Source: Microbacterium esteraromaticum (lineage in GTDB: Bacteria; Actinomycetota; Actinomycetes; Actinomycetales; Microbacteriaceae). From it: DNA of 51,481 nt. Both the position numbers and the translations under genes were made by a program. Positions 8,439 to 17,216 of this stretch are shown here, piece after piece. The stretch covers positions 1 to 51,481 of the forward strand of contig NZ_FUKO01000048.1 of NCBI RefSeq assembly GCF_900163815.1. Reading direction: 5' to 3'. Each line of letters starts with the position of its first letter. Position 1 is the stretch's first letter. The notes under the pieces are model-generated. The model made no database searches and was not told the origin of the DNA. It saw only the letters and a list, made by a program, of their open reading frames with translations.

Positions 8439-8729
8439 GCTGCCGCCTCCTCCGATTACTGTCGCTACATGCAGAGGTGCCCTCTCATTCCCACCCCACA
8501 GTGCCCCACCGATCGGGGGAGTCCTCGCCCCTGGGATAGCCACTGAGGGCATCGGCCTGGGGCGAAGGTCGGAGGTGCTCGGTAAAGTAGAGGGGTCAGC
8601 AAGCCGCGTGATGGCGGGCGAGGAGGTGAGGCCGGTGACCGATTCGGATCGCGGAAAACGCGAACAGGGAGCGTCGACTTCGACTTCCGTGTCGTCGACC
8701 TGAACGCCGCAGAACGATGGGGGTCGGGG

Positions 8730-9470
8730 ATGATCGAACCGCCGCCGGACAAATCGACATGGCCTCCTGGATTGCCGAGGACGATCGCCGAGTATGCCGA
8801 CGCGTACCTGGCTGATCTGCTTGACCCGTTGACTGCCGACATGCGACACGTGATCGTCCAGAGCCTCACGATGGGCTACCTGGGTGGGCCGTTCCCGGAT
8901 AGGGAAATGGTACAGCGCCTGATCGAAGTGCAGACCGGGCGGATCACGCCGGCCCAGTACGACTCGTGGGTGATGGAGAGCGTGGGGCGTCTGCCGACCG
9001 CGGAGCCGGGAGGTGGCATCGGGCACATTTTGGGGCGCCTGGAGAACGGGTACGAGGTCGGCGGCACGAGGGAGAAGATGCTGGAACTGCTTTCCGCCAT
9101 GGACGACACCACCTCACTCGTACCGGCGATCACCGACGCCGCGAACCGCGGACTGCTGAGCCGCGCCGAAGCCGACGCCGTATTGTCAGCCGCTCTGAGC
9201 CTTCCGGTGTTGCCGCCGGTGGTTCCCCTGCCGGACGATATCGAGCCGTTGCCGGATAACTATCCGCCGCCGACGCCGGGCTACGGGTGCGTGTCGATCC
9301 CGGCCGGGACCGTGATCCACGGGTTCGCAACCCTCGATGCCTATCAGGCGTCGCGGGAGATCATCCACCGTGTCAGCGCAGGAGAACTGGATCCGGCGGA
9401 GGGCGAGCAGATGCTCGAGGCTCTCAAGAGCGACTACATCGCCGGGGAACCATCTACCGACGCAGGATAG
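8730..9470 (+). CDS. hypothetical protein of the integrative element
   Basis: A 246-residue protein that I do not recognise. It is acidic, has no signal peptide or membrane segment, and reads as a real gene (GC-rich third positions, balanced composition). Residues about 50-70 (GGPFPDREMVQRLIEVQTGRI) and a C-terminal stretch (REIIHRVSAGELDPAEGEQM) resemble each other loosely and recall the helix-turn of VbhA-type antitoxins; this is weak. It is transcribed towards the helicase remnant, convergent with it. The 290 bp between it and the gene at 7851-8438 should hold divergent promoters, but I see no clear elements there. Confidence 0.6.
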   Translation: MIEPPPDKSTWPPGLPRTIAEYADAYLADLLDPLTADMRHVIVQSLTMGYLGGPFPDREMVQRLIEVQTGRITPAQYDSWVMESVGRLPTAEPGGGIGHILGRLENGYEVGGTREKMLELLSAMDDTTSLVPAITDAANRGLLSRAEADAVLSAALSLPVLPPVVPLPDDIEPLPDNYPPPTPGYGCVSIPAGTVIHGFATLDAYQASREIIHRVSAGELDPAEGEQMLEALKSDYIAGEPSTDAG

Positions 9471-9534
9471 GCCGGACGCCCCCGCGCGCACCGACAGCGA
9501 AGACACTTCGCCGGAACCCGGTCGTCCCGTTCCG

Positions 9535-11734
9535 CTACAAGAACGGCCCATCCCTGGATGTGTCCGCGGAGTGGACCATGTCCCGGAGGAGAGCCGTCAC
9601 CGAGACCTGTGGATCGGGAGCTGGATGTGGGGCGGGGTCGGCGCGCGACCCCAGCGACGGCCGATAATCGCGCACGTCCTGCTTGTCGAACGGTGCACGC
9701 ACGCTCGGAGTCGACGCGTCGGCGCGGCCTGCCGGGGCATGTATGACGGCTGGGTCTGGGGCGCTGCCACCTGGCATGGTTGCGCCTGGTTGCTGGTTCG
9801 CTCAGTTCAGCGAGCTTGGCGTCGATCTCATCCAGCCGCGCGTGCGCGGCGCGGAGTGCTTCCGCGTGCTTGAAGGGGACGCCGATGCGCTGTTCGGCTT
9901 CGTCGAGAGTTTCCTGCTCTTGGCGGATTTCGTTGGTGAGTGTTTCGATGATGGTGGGGAGTTGGGAGGCGCGGTTCTCGAGGCGTTGTATCAGGCCGAC
10001 GGTGGGGGAGAGGATCTGGTCGCGGGGGAGCCCGAAGCTGGTGCGGGGGAGGTTCTCGAGGGAGAAGTGCACCTGCACGGTCCCGAAGCTCGCGGACGCG
10101 CGGGCGTGGATCTGGAGCCCTGAGACGGAGCCGAGTCGTCCAAGGTCGCGTTCGGCGTAGTCGGAGAGGTATTGGATGTTCTGATCGCGCGCCCAGTAGG
10201 CGACGGCTTCGGCGGCGTCCACGCGGGAGTCGTAGTGGTGGCCCGAGATGGTGATCTGGAAGCGGTCGCCGCTGGTGTCGCGGATCCGGGGGAGTGCTGC
10301 GGTGAGCGCTGCGATGTCGCGCTGGGCGTGGTCGATGATCTCTGCGGCGCGGGACTTGGTGTGGTGCAGCATGGACTGGTTGCGGGAGTGGGCGCGTTCG
10401 AGGCGTTGCAGTTTCGTGTAGTCGTTCTGCGCGATGGATTTCTCCAGCATGAGCGGGTTGCCGGAGGCGATCGCTTTGGCTTCGGCGGCGGAGAGGGCTG
10501 CGGAGTCGATCTCTTCGATTTCGCGGACGTCGAGGCTGCCGCGCATGATCTGCCCGATGAACCGCGCTTTTCGTTCGATGCCCTGCCACATGTACGAGTC
10601 GAACGACCCTTCGGTGACGATACGGGTGATGACCACTTCGTCGTTCTGGTTGCCTTGTCGGATCACGCGTCCTTCGCGTTGGGCGATGTCGCTGGGCCGC
10701 CACGGGCAGTCGAGGTGGTGCAGGGCGACCGCCCTGGCTTGGACGTTCGTGCCGACGCCCATCTTCTCGGTCGACCCGACGAGGACGGCGATGTGGCCGG
10801 TGCGGGCGGCGGCGAACAGTCGTGCTTTGTCGGTGTCGGTCTTCGCTTCGTGCATGAACCGGACCGCACCGTCGGGCATCCCGCGCTGCTGGAGCTGGGC
10901 GCGGAGTTCGTCGTATACGTTCCAGCGGTCCTTGTTCGGGGTGCCGAGGTCGCAGAACACCAGCTGCAGCCCGCCGCGCACCGGGGACGGCTCATCGGTC
11001 GTCGGGTCGGTGAACGAGCGGTCGGCGTGCTGGTTCCAGACGCGGTGGATCATGTCGGCGGCGACATCCACCTTGGAGGGGCCAGATGGGGTGGCGGGGA
11101 GGACGAGGCGGACGTCGAGGGCTGCTTTGCGGCCGTCGGTGGAGATCTTCAGCATGTTGTCCTCGTCCGGGCGGACGGCTTTGCTCTGGACGCGTTCGGC
11201 ACGGGTTGCGATGTCATCGATGTACGCCTGCAGCTCCCGGGTGGGTTCGATCACAACCGTGTCCGCGGCCCGCTTCCCATCTCCGCGTTCGGCGATCTCC
11301 GGCACGGGAAGCTTCAGGTCTTCGGCGGTCTTCACGTCGGCGAACACGGACCACAGCCGCAGCATCTCGGGGACGTTCTGGAATCTCGCGAAGCGTGTCT
11401 TGAGGCGGAAGGAGCTGCCGGTGGGGGACATCTCCATCTCGGTGACGGTCTCCCCGAACGTTGCCGCCCACGCGTCGAAGTGCCCGAGGCCGGCTTCTTC
11501 GAGGAGGTCGGGGCGCAGGTAGCGTTGCATGACGTACGCCTCGGTCACGGAGTTCGCGATGGGAGTCGCGGTGGCGCCGGTGACGACCCGGTCATGTCCC
11601 CGGTGGCGGAGGGATTCGAGTTTCAGGTGCAGGTCGCTGGCACGTTCGGAGCCGTCGATGGAGGCGTCGCGGATGTTGGATTCGGTGGCGAGGTTCTTGT
11701 ACATGTGCATCTCGTCGACGACGACGTAGGGGAA
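9535..11734 (-). pseudogene. 3' fragment of a giant helicase/N12-class DNA methylase gene
   Basis: The reading frame encodes the helicase half of a very large protein of the N12-class DNA methylase type (SNF2-like helicase joined to an adenine methylase). It has a Walker B-like VVVDEMHMYKN, VVTGATATPIANSV, VLVGSTEKMGVGTN and the motif VI arginines in QREGRVIRQGNQ, then a coiled-coil tail. The 5' part, including Walker A and the methylase domain, is missing: the frame is cut at 11734 by the IS element. Near 9780 the coding pattern moves to another frame that ends at 9535, whereas the original frame runs on to 9434 as Arg-rich nonsense, suggesting a one-base indel. The product is almost certainly non-functional. 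Confidence 0.8.
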
Positions 11735-11755
11735 TGCTGAAGCTTTGGTTGACTC
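11735..11755 (+). repeat. left terminal inverted repeat of the IS
   Basis: It pairs with 13007-13027 over 21 bp; positions 7-8 differ (AG against GC). The outer six bases are TGCTGA. Confidence 0.85.
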
Positions 11756-11801
11756 CAGGACTGCTTTGATCTGATCGATCGGGGCGGGAAGGATGAGAGT
11801 C

Positions 11802-12113
11802 ATGCCAGTGAAGTTTTCGGAGGAGTTCAAGCGCGATGCGGTCGCGCTTGTGCTCGCGCAAGGGATGTCGCAGAAGCAGGTCTGCGCAGATTTGGGGATC
11901 TCAAAGTCCGCGCTGCAAGCGTGGGTGCGTAACGCTGAGCTGAGCGGCCGGGGGATCGTCCCCGCGGCGTCCGGTGACGGGGTGGCGCAGCGCGAGCAGG
12001 CGAAGATGCTGAAGCGGATCCGTGAGTTGGAGATGGAGAACGAGATCCTCCGGAGGGCTGCAGCGTATCTGTCGCAGGCGAACCTGAAGATCGGATCGGC
12101 CAGCCCAAAATAG
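11802..12113 (+). CDS. IS3-family transposase OrfA
   Basis: A 103-residue DNA-binding subunit. The helix-turn-helix (FKRDAVALVLAQGMSQKQV and CADLGISKSALQAWVR) recognises the IS ends, and a leucine-zipper-like helix (MLKRIRELEMENEILRRAAAYL) mediates multimerisation. ATG 11802 is chosen over ATG 11793 because the GGAAGGA motif is about 9 bases upstream of it. The gene ends TAG, overlapping GTG of orfB by one base. A CCCAAAA heptamer precedes the stop and would allow -1 frameshifting into orfB. Confidence 0.9.
   Translation: MPVKFSEEFKRDAVALVLAQGMSQKQVCADLGISKSALQAWVRNAELSGRGIVPAASGDGVAQREQAKMLKRIRELEMENEILRRAAAYLSQANLKIGSASPK
12104..12110 (+). other. programmed -1 frameshift heptamer CCCAAAA
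   Basis: In the OrfA frame the bases are grouped C-CCA-AAA, followed at once by the TAG stop. This matches the X-XXY-YYZ pattern. OrfB lies in the -1 frame, so slippage here would make the OrfAB fusion used by IS3 elements for transposition. Confidence 0.7.
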
Positions 12114-13000
12114 TGTTCCCGCTCGTCCGTGAGATGGCCGCGGCCGGCACCCGTTCTGGGGTGTCGGTCGCGGTGGCGTGCAGGATCCTCGGCTTCTCCA
12201 AACAGGCGTACTACCAGTGGCTGCGCAAGCCGTGCTCGGATCGTGATTGGGACGAGGCGCACCTGATCAACGCCGCCCGGGACGTGTGGGACGAGGACCG
12301 ATGCCAGGGGTACCGGCTCATCGCGGACGAGCTCGTCGATGACGGCTGGCAGGTCTCGGAACGCCGGGTGTGGCGGGTGTGCTCGCAGGAGGGCATGTTC
12401 TCGGCGGCGCACCGCCGCAAGGGGCGCCGGAAGCATCGCCGACCGGGTCCTGCCGTGCACGATGATCTCGTGAACCGTGAGTTCACCGCCGATGCGCCGA
12501 ACCGGGTGTGGCTCACGGACATCACCGAGCACCGGACGAACGAGGGCAAGGTGTATCTCTGCGCGGTCAAGGACGTGTTCAGCAACCGCATCGTGGGGTA
12601 CTCGATCAGTGACCGGATGAAGGCCCGACTGACCGTCGACGCGCTCGAGGACGCCGTCGGCCGCCGCGGGAACCCGGTCGGGGTGATCGTGCATTCGGAC
12701 AGGGGCAGTCAATTTCGAAGCCGGAAATACCGGCGGACGCTGCGCCGCCACAAGCTTCGCGGATCGATGGGAAGAGTGGGCGCGTGCGCGGACAATGCTG
12801 CGATGGAGAACTGGTTCAGCCTGCTGCAGAAGAACGTCCTAAACCAGCACTCCTGGGCCACCCGCGAAGACCTCCGCCTCACGATCGTGTACTGGATCGA
12901 AGCCCGCTACCACCGACGACGACGTCAACGACGGCTCGGAAGATTGACCCCCATCGAGTTCGAGACCATCATGAAAGACCCCGCCTGTCTGGCGGCATAA
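12113..13000 (+). CDS. IS3-family transposase OrfB (DDE integrase domain)
   Basis: A 295-residue catalytic subunit with an HTH_21-like N-terminus (YRLIADELVDDGWQVSERRV) and an rve core. The DDE triad is visible: Asp in WLTDITEH, Asp in HSDRGSQF, and Glu in NAAMENWFSLLQKN, followed by the usual basic helix. It starts at GTG 12113 on its own, or arises by frameshift from orfA. The frame is intact to the stop 27 bp before the right end, so the element may still be active. Confidence 0.93.
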   Translation: MFPLVREMAAAGTRSGVSVAVACRILGFSKQAYYQWLRKPCSDRDWDEAHLINAARDVWDEDRCQGYRLIADELVDDGWQVSERRVWRVCSQEGMFSAAHRRKGRRKHRRPGPAVHDDLVNREFTADAPNRVWLTDITEHRTNEGKVYLCAVKDVFSNRIVGYSISDRMKARLTVDALEDAVGRRGNPVGVIVHSDRGSQFRSRKYRRTLRRHKLRGSMGRVGACADNAAMENWFSLLQKNVLNQHSWATREDLRLTIVYWIEARYHRRRRQRRLGRLTPIEFETIMKDPACLAA

Positions 13001-13006
13001 GGAAAC

Positions 13007-13027
13007 GAGTCAACCAAAGGCTCAGCA
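13007..13027 (-). repeat. right terminal inverted repeat of the IS
   Basis: It is the inverse of 11735-11755 with two mismatches and starts GAGTCAACCAAAG. The element ends with CTCAGCA. Confidence 0.85.
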
Positions 13028-14376
13028 TTCCCTCGGCGGCATCGGCGCAGTGGTTGACGACGGCGTTCATGCTGACGATGGCTGTCGTGATTCCCGTGAC
13101 CGGCGTCCTCCTCCAGCGGTACACGCTGCGTCGCAACTTCTTCACCGCCATGGGGCTGTTCGCCGTCGGCAGCGCGGTCGCGGCGTTCGCTCCCACCTTC
13201 GACGTGCTCCTGGTCGCTCGGGTGGTGCAGGCGCTGGGCACCTCGATCATGCTGCCGCTGCTGTTCACGACGGTGATGCAGTTGGTCGCAGCGGAGAAGC
13301 GGGGCAGGACGATGGGGCTGGTCGCTATCGTGACCGCGGCCGCGCCCGCGCTGGGTCCGACGGTGTCGGGTGTGATCGTGTCGTCGCTGGGCTGGCAGTG
13401 GGTGTTCATCCTCGTGCTGCCCATCGCGGTCCTCGCGATCGCTGGGGGAGCGGTGTGGTTGCGGAATGTGACTCCGACGATGTCCGCCCGCTTCGACGTC
13501 CTCTCCGTGCTGCTGTCTGCCTTCGGCTTCTCCGGCGTCGTCTACGGGTTGGCGAGCATCGGGGAGGAGGCAGGGAGCGAGGGTGGTCTTCCGATCTGGG
13601 TTCCGCTGAGCATCGGCATTGTCGCGTTGGTCGCTCTGGTGGTTCGCCAGCTCGCGCTGCGCGAGACCGATCGGGTGCTGCTGGACGTGAGGGTCTTCAC
13701 GGGCCGTCTGTTCACGGTGTCGACCGTGATGATCGTGACGGTCTCCATCTCGTTGTTCGGCTCCCTCATCCTGCTGCCGCTGTACGTGCAACAGGTGCTC
13801 GGCGAGCCCGCATATATCGCTGGTCTCATGCTGCTGCCGGGCGGTCTCCTCTCCGGCATCCTCGCCCCGTTCGTCGGCATGGTGTACGACAAGGTCGGCC
13901 CGCGCATCCTGATCCTCCCGGGAGCGGTGATCGCGACCGGCGCGATGTTCGCGTTCTCGACCCTCGGTACGAGCACGCCGGTGGGACTCGTGATCGGGAT
14001 GCACATGCTGCTCAGCGTCGGGACGGCGCTCATGATGACCCCGCTCATGACCACAGCCCTCGGCTCGGTCGCCCCGAAGCTGTATTCGCACGCGAGTGCG
14101 ATCGTGAACACGCTGCAACAGGTCGCCGGCGCCGCCGGCACCGCCCTGTTCATCACACTGTTCACGGTCGTATCCACCGCCACGATCAGCGGGGACGCGC
14201 TCACCGGCCTCGCAGACGGCGTCGGCACCGCGTTCCGCATCGGCGGTTTCATCAGCATCGCAGGCATCGCCCTCGCCCTGTTCCTGCGAAAGCCCGACCC
14301 GGCATCCACCACCTCACCGGCGCCCGGAGACGATCAGACTCAGACTGAAGACGCAGAGAGCGAGGTGCCGGCATGA
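13028..14376 (+). pseudogene. 5'-truncated DHA2-family MFS transporter
   Basis: About 450 residues of a 14-helix drug:proton antiporter of the EmrB/QacA type. The frame enters from the IS and becomes recognisable at AQWLTTAFMLTMAVVIPVTG, which is helix 2 with its conserved motif. Helix 1 and the normal start, about 50-60 residues, are missing. Downstream elements are intact (GVIVSSLGWQWVFI, MLLPGGLLSGILAPFVG, NTLQQVAGAAGTALF) and there is no internal stop. An in-frame ATG at 13068 could restart translation, but without helix 1 activity is doubtful. It still carries the ATGA coupling to the next gene, so it may now serve as a leader, with transcription possibly supplied by the IS. Confidence 0.8.
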
Positions 14377-15308
14377 GCACCATGCACACAGAGATCCTGG
14401 TCATCGGCGGTGGCCCCGCAGGGCTGAGTGCCGCGCTCACCCTGAGCCGTGCACGCCGAGATGTGGTGGTGCTGGACAGCGGCGAGCCGCGCAACGCCCC
14501 CGCCCAAAGAGCGCACGGACTCCTCGGATTGGAAGGCATCCGGCCCCTCGACCTCCTCGCCAGGGGACGTGAGGAAGTCACCTCCTACGGAGGCCGGATC
14601 ATCCACGACCGCGTCGCCCACGCGCAGGCGGATGACGGTGCGTTCCAGGTGGAGGCCGAGAGCGGGCGCCGAATCCAGGCAGGCACACTGCTCATCGCCA
14701 CCGGCACTCGCGACATCCTGCCCGACCTCCCCGGTCTCGCCGAACGATGGGGACGTGACGTCATCCACTGCCCCTACTGCCACGGCTGGGAGATCCGGGA
14801 CCAGCGCATCGGAGTCCTCGCCACCGGGCCCATGTCCGCCATGCAAGCACTCATGTTCGGCCAATGGAGCCCGCAGGTGCAGTTCTACCCGCAAGGGCTC
14901 GACTACCCGGCCGACCAGCTCGCCAAGCTCACCGCCACCGGCATCACGATCGCGGACAGGCGGGTCACCGGGCTCGCCGTCCAGGGCGATGCGCTTACCG
15001 GTGTCGTCCTCGACGATACGAGGGTGAATCCGCTCGATGCTCTCGTCGTTCCCGCGACGACTCGTGCCCGCCTCGACGGACTCGACGGCCTCGGACTCCA
15101 GATCGAGGAGTCCGAGGCAGCGACCACTCTTGTGGCCGATGCCGCCGGGCACACCAGCGTGCCCGGGGTGTGGGCGGCAGGAAACGTCGTGAACCCCGCC
15201 ATGCAGATCAGCGAGGCCGCGGCGAATGGCGCCCGCGTGGCCATGACCCTCAACACCGAGCTCATCTTCCAGCACGCCGAAAACAAGACCCAGGAGTCCG
15301 TCTCATGA
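14373..15308 (+). CDS. thioredoxin-reductase-like FAD/NAD(P)-dependent oxidoreductase
   Basis: A 311-residue flavoprotein disulfide reductase. The FAD-binding GGGPAGLSAA is near the N-terminus, the redox motif is CPYCHG with two Cys four apart, and the C-terminal GVWAAGNVVNP closes the FAD site. The second nucleotide-binding motif is degenerate (GVLATGPMSAMQ instead of GxGxxA), so NADPH use is unclear. It is coupled by ATGA to the truncated transporter upstream and to the DsbA-like gene downstream. Together they suggest a thiol-redox unit, for example reduction of bacillithiol- or mycothiol-type disulfides, or tailoring of a disulfide compound exported by the transporter. Confidence 0.88.
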   Translation: MSTMHTEILVIGGGPAGLSAALTLSRARRDVVVLDSGEPRNAPAQRAHGLLGLEGIRPLDLLARGREEVTSYGGRIIHDRVAHAQADDGAFQVEAESGRRIQAGTLLIATGTRDILPDLPGLAERWGRDVIHCPYCHGWEIRDQRIGVLATGPMSAMQALMFGQWSPQVQFYPQGLDYPADQLAKLTATGITIADRRVTGLAVQGDALTGVVLDDTRVNPLDALVVPATTRARLDGLDGLGLQIEESEAATTLVADAAGHTSVPGVWAAGNVVNPAMQISEAAANGARVAMTLNTELIFQHAENKTQESVS

Positions 15309-15934
15309 GCAAGCCCGTCCGCGTCGATGTCTGGTCCGACGTGCAATGCATCTGGTGCTACATCTCCAGTGCCCGCCTCCGCACCGCCATCCAGCAGCAC
15401 CCCGGCCCCGTCGACGTGACGTACCACTCCTTCCAGCTCACACCGGACGCGCCCCTCGAGATCGACCGCGAGGAGCAGATCCGCAAACACGGCGGGAACT
15501 CGGCACGGATGCAGCAGATCATGACCCAGCTGCGCCAGCTCACCGCCGCTGAGGATCTCCCGTACGACCCCGACCGCACCCGACCGACCAACTCGCGGAT
15601 GGCGCTCGAACTCCTCCACCATGCCGGCACCCACGGCAGACGCGCCGAACTGACCGAACGGCTCTTCACCGCCCACTTCGGCGAAGGCCGCCACATCGGA
15701 CGCATCGACGAACTCCTCGCCATCGCCCGCGAGGTTGGTATCGACCCCGACGACGCGCGTCAGGCGCTCACCGAGAAGCGCCACGCGGCAGGGGTCGACG
15801 CCGACATCGCCCAGGCCCATGCGTATGGCGCCAGGGGTGTCCCGTTCTACATCGTCAACGACACCTGGAGGCTTTCCGGAGCGCAACCCGGCGAACAATT
15901 CCTCGCCGCGTTCGAACAGGCCGCACGAGCATGA
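15305..15934 (+). CDS. DsbA family (FrnE-like) oxidoreductase
   Basis: A 209-residue thioredoxin-fold protein of the DsbA/FrnE type. VWSDVQCIWCYI carries a CIWC active site, and GVPFYIVNDTWRLSGAQP has the cis-Pro loop typical of the family. There is no signal peptide, so it acts in the cytoplasm as a disulfide isomerase or oxidoreductase. The upstream flavoprotein is a plausible electron partner. The start ATG 15305 overlaps the previous stop. Its own stop overlaps ATG 15931 of a tiny Cys-containing frame that resembles the usual C-terminal tail of this family. Confidence 0.88.
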   Translation: MSKPVRVDVWSDVQCIWCYISSARLRTAIQQHPGPVDVTYHSFQLTPDAPLEIDREEQIRKHGGNSARMQQIMTQLRQLTAAEDLPYDPDRTRPTNSRMALELLHHAGTHGRRAELTERLFTAHFGEGRHIGRIDELLAIAREVGIDPDDARQALTEKRHAAGVDADIAQAHAYGARGVPFYIVNDTWRLSGAQPGEQFLAAFEQAARA

Positions 15935-16047
15935 CAGACCCGACGAACACCGACAATCCCTCGCTGCTCACCGGTGATGCCGACGCGATCTGCGCCGACG
16001 GGATCTGCGAGATACCTCCACCAGCGGTCCCCTCGAAAGGGTGCTGA
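15931..16047 (+). CDS. 38-residue Cys-containing peptide coupled to the DsbA-like gene
   Basis: A very short frame starts in ATGA overlap with the DsbA-like stop: MTDPTNTDNPSLLTGDADA, then ICADGICEIP and a C-terminal GC. From memory, FrnE-like proteins of other actinobacteria often end in an Ala-Asp-rich tail with two closely spaced Cys followed by a Val-Pro, so this may be that tail made as a separate peptide. The three Cys residues could bind metal or take part in thiol exchange. It may also be the product of a frameshift in a longer ancestral gene. Confidence 0.45.
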   Translation: MTDPTNTDNPSLLTGDADAICADGICEIPPPAVPSKGC

Positions 16048-16421
16048 GGGAACCGGACGCCGAGTGCTCTGGAGAGGGTGGAAAGACCGAAACACCAAGC
16101 CGGACGGTAGATCTGACCGAGAAAATGACGGCGGGAATGTAGCAAGTGCCACTCGTCCAGTCGACACCCGCCGCGCGGGGAGCTGAACTCCTGCCCCGCC
16201 CGAACAGGCGACCACGCCAGGGGCCGGAAACCCGTATGAAACCAACGGTTTTCGTGGTGGCTGCAACATGCGTGTCCATCCAGATACGCGCAGGAACGCA
16301 CTCGGTGCCCCATCGTCTGCCTCATGGGCGGTGTCCTCGAATGGCGTGCAGCGGGCGGATCAGGTTCCTCGCCCGCGGCCGGCGGCGATGCCGTCCTGCT
16401 CGCCTCAGACGTGCCGTTCGA
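16048..16421. other. 374-bp intergenic region without recognisable gene
   Basis: No frame here has a ribosome site, good codon bias and recognisable motifs together. Several short frames exist on both strands. The region separates the thiol-redox genes from the convergent TetR gene and may contain remnants. I see no clear terminator. Confidence 0.5.
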
Positions 16422-17123
16422 TTACGACCCCGAGGGCGCGGCGAATCGCGTGCGATCTGCGGCTTCACCCTCACCGGCTCTTCTCGGCAGAGGGTGTGGC
16501 CGGGTATCGAGAAGTGTGATCGCACCGATGATGACGGCGCGGATCGACCATGCGAAGTAGTCGTCGGGAGTGAGGCCTGCTTCGGTGCCGACGGCCGCGG
16601 GGAGGGTGGTGAGGTCTGCGCGTTCGGCGATGGCTTCCGGCTTGTTCCTCGGGCGGCCGCCTCTGATGTGGACGAGTTCTGCGAGGGCGATGGCGTGCTC
16701 GGAGACGGTGGAGACCAGCCACGCGGCGTATCGGGGCGTCAGGTCGTGGCGGCGAACGTAGGCAGTCATCACCTCATCGATGCGTGCGACGCCTCGTTGG
16801 GAGGTCGCGTCGATCTGTGCCAGGTAGGGGCCGATGCCGGGATAGTCGTGCACAAACCGACGCAGCGCGAATGCGAGGTCCAGGATGTCTTCTTCGAGAT
16901 CGCGACCGGCAGGTGCGGGAGGCGTGTGCCGGTCGATGATGCCCTCGGCGACCACCCGACGCAATACGTCGGCGCTCTCCACGTGGTTGTACACCGCGAC
17001 GGTGCTGACGCCGAGTTGTGCCGCGATGGACTTGACCGTCACGTTCGGCAGGGTGATGGCGATCCCCGCATCCACGATCCGTTCCTCCGTGACAAGGCGA
17101 GGACGCCGCGGCGACACATTCAT
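16422..17123 (-). CDS. TetR family transcriptional regulator
   Basis: A 233-residue repressor. The N-terminal helix-turn-helix is VKSIAAQLGVSTVAVYNHVES. The C-terminal ligand domain has the WSIRAVIIGAITLL helix near its end and a low-complexity Arg-rich tail of about 25 residues. Start ATG 17123 follows GGGAG closely. It is divergent from the siderophore-interacting protein gene with 93 bp between, so it probably controls that operon and itself. The ligand is unknown. Confidence 0.88.
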   Translation of the reverse strand: MNVSPRRPRLVTEERIVDAGIAITLPNVTVKSIAAQLGVSTVAVYNHVESADVLRRVVAEGIIDRHTPPAPAGRDLEEDILDLAFALRRFVHDYPGIGPYLAQIDATSQRGVARIDEVMTAYVRRHDLTPRYAAWLVSTVSEHAIALAELVHIRGGRPRNKPEAIAERADLTTLPAAVGTEAGLTPDDYFAWSIRAVIIGAITLLDTRPHPLPRRAGEGEAADRTRFAAPSGS

Positions 17124-17160
17124 ACTCCCAGCCTCTCTCACTTGCCTCTCACGAGTCCAC

Positions 17161-17187
17161 AAAGTTAGTTTATCCTTAGTAAAGTTA
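17161..17187. promoter_or_regulatory. AT-rich divergent promoter region with AAAGTTA direct repeat
   Basis: AAAGTTA occurs at 17161-17167 and 17181-17187, exactly 20 bp apart, in an AT-rich stretch between the TetR gene and the siderophore-interacting protein gene. It is the likely promoter/operator region. The sequence TTAGTTTATCCTTAG between the repeats only weakly recalls an iron box. Confidence 0.45.
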
Positions 17188-17216
17188 TTCGGGAGACGCG
17201 CTGGAGGTTGATCGAC

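Larger units (their letters stand above)
5200..11734. mobile_element. remnant of an integrative element at tRNA-Met
   Basis: The segment begins inside tRNA-Met and holds a serine recombinase, its inactive partner, three small accessory genes and the 3' part of a giant helicase/methylase. That gene type is common on actinobacterial integrative and conjugative elements. It ends abruptly at the IS3-family element. No relaxase, VirB4/TraG-like or replication gene is present, so the rest was probably lost with the IS-mediated rearrangement. I did not find a second copy of the tRNA 3' end in the window by eye. Confidence 0.6.
11735..13027 (+). mobile_element. IS3-family insertion sequence, 1293 bp
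   Basis: Two overlapping transposase frames lie between imperfect terminal inverted repeats that start TGCTGA and end in CTTTGGTTGACTC (21 bp, 19 matching). The size and two-frame layout fit IS3. The adjoining GGGAA on the left and TTCCC on the right extend the inversion by 5 bp, so either the ends are longer or this is coincidence. The flanks do not form a direct repeat. They belong to two different truncated genes, so this copy marks a deletion or recombination rather than a simple insertion. Confidence 0.9.

Noticed and set aside
9434..9534. continuation of the helicase frame to 9434
   Set aside because: Arg-rich nonsense composition with poor codon bias; another frame carries the likely natural tail.
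12784..13027. DHA2 transporter start inside the IS
   Set aside because: This part of the frame overlaps orfB and has no transporter sequence; the transporter is recognisable only after the IS end.
16324..16560. plus-strand 78-residue frame
   Set aside because: Overlaps the end of the TetR gene and shows no domain or ribosome site.
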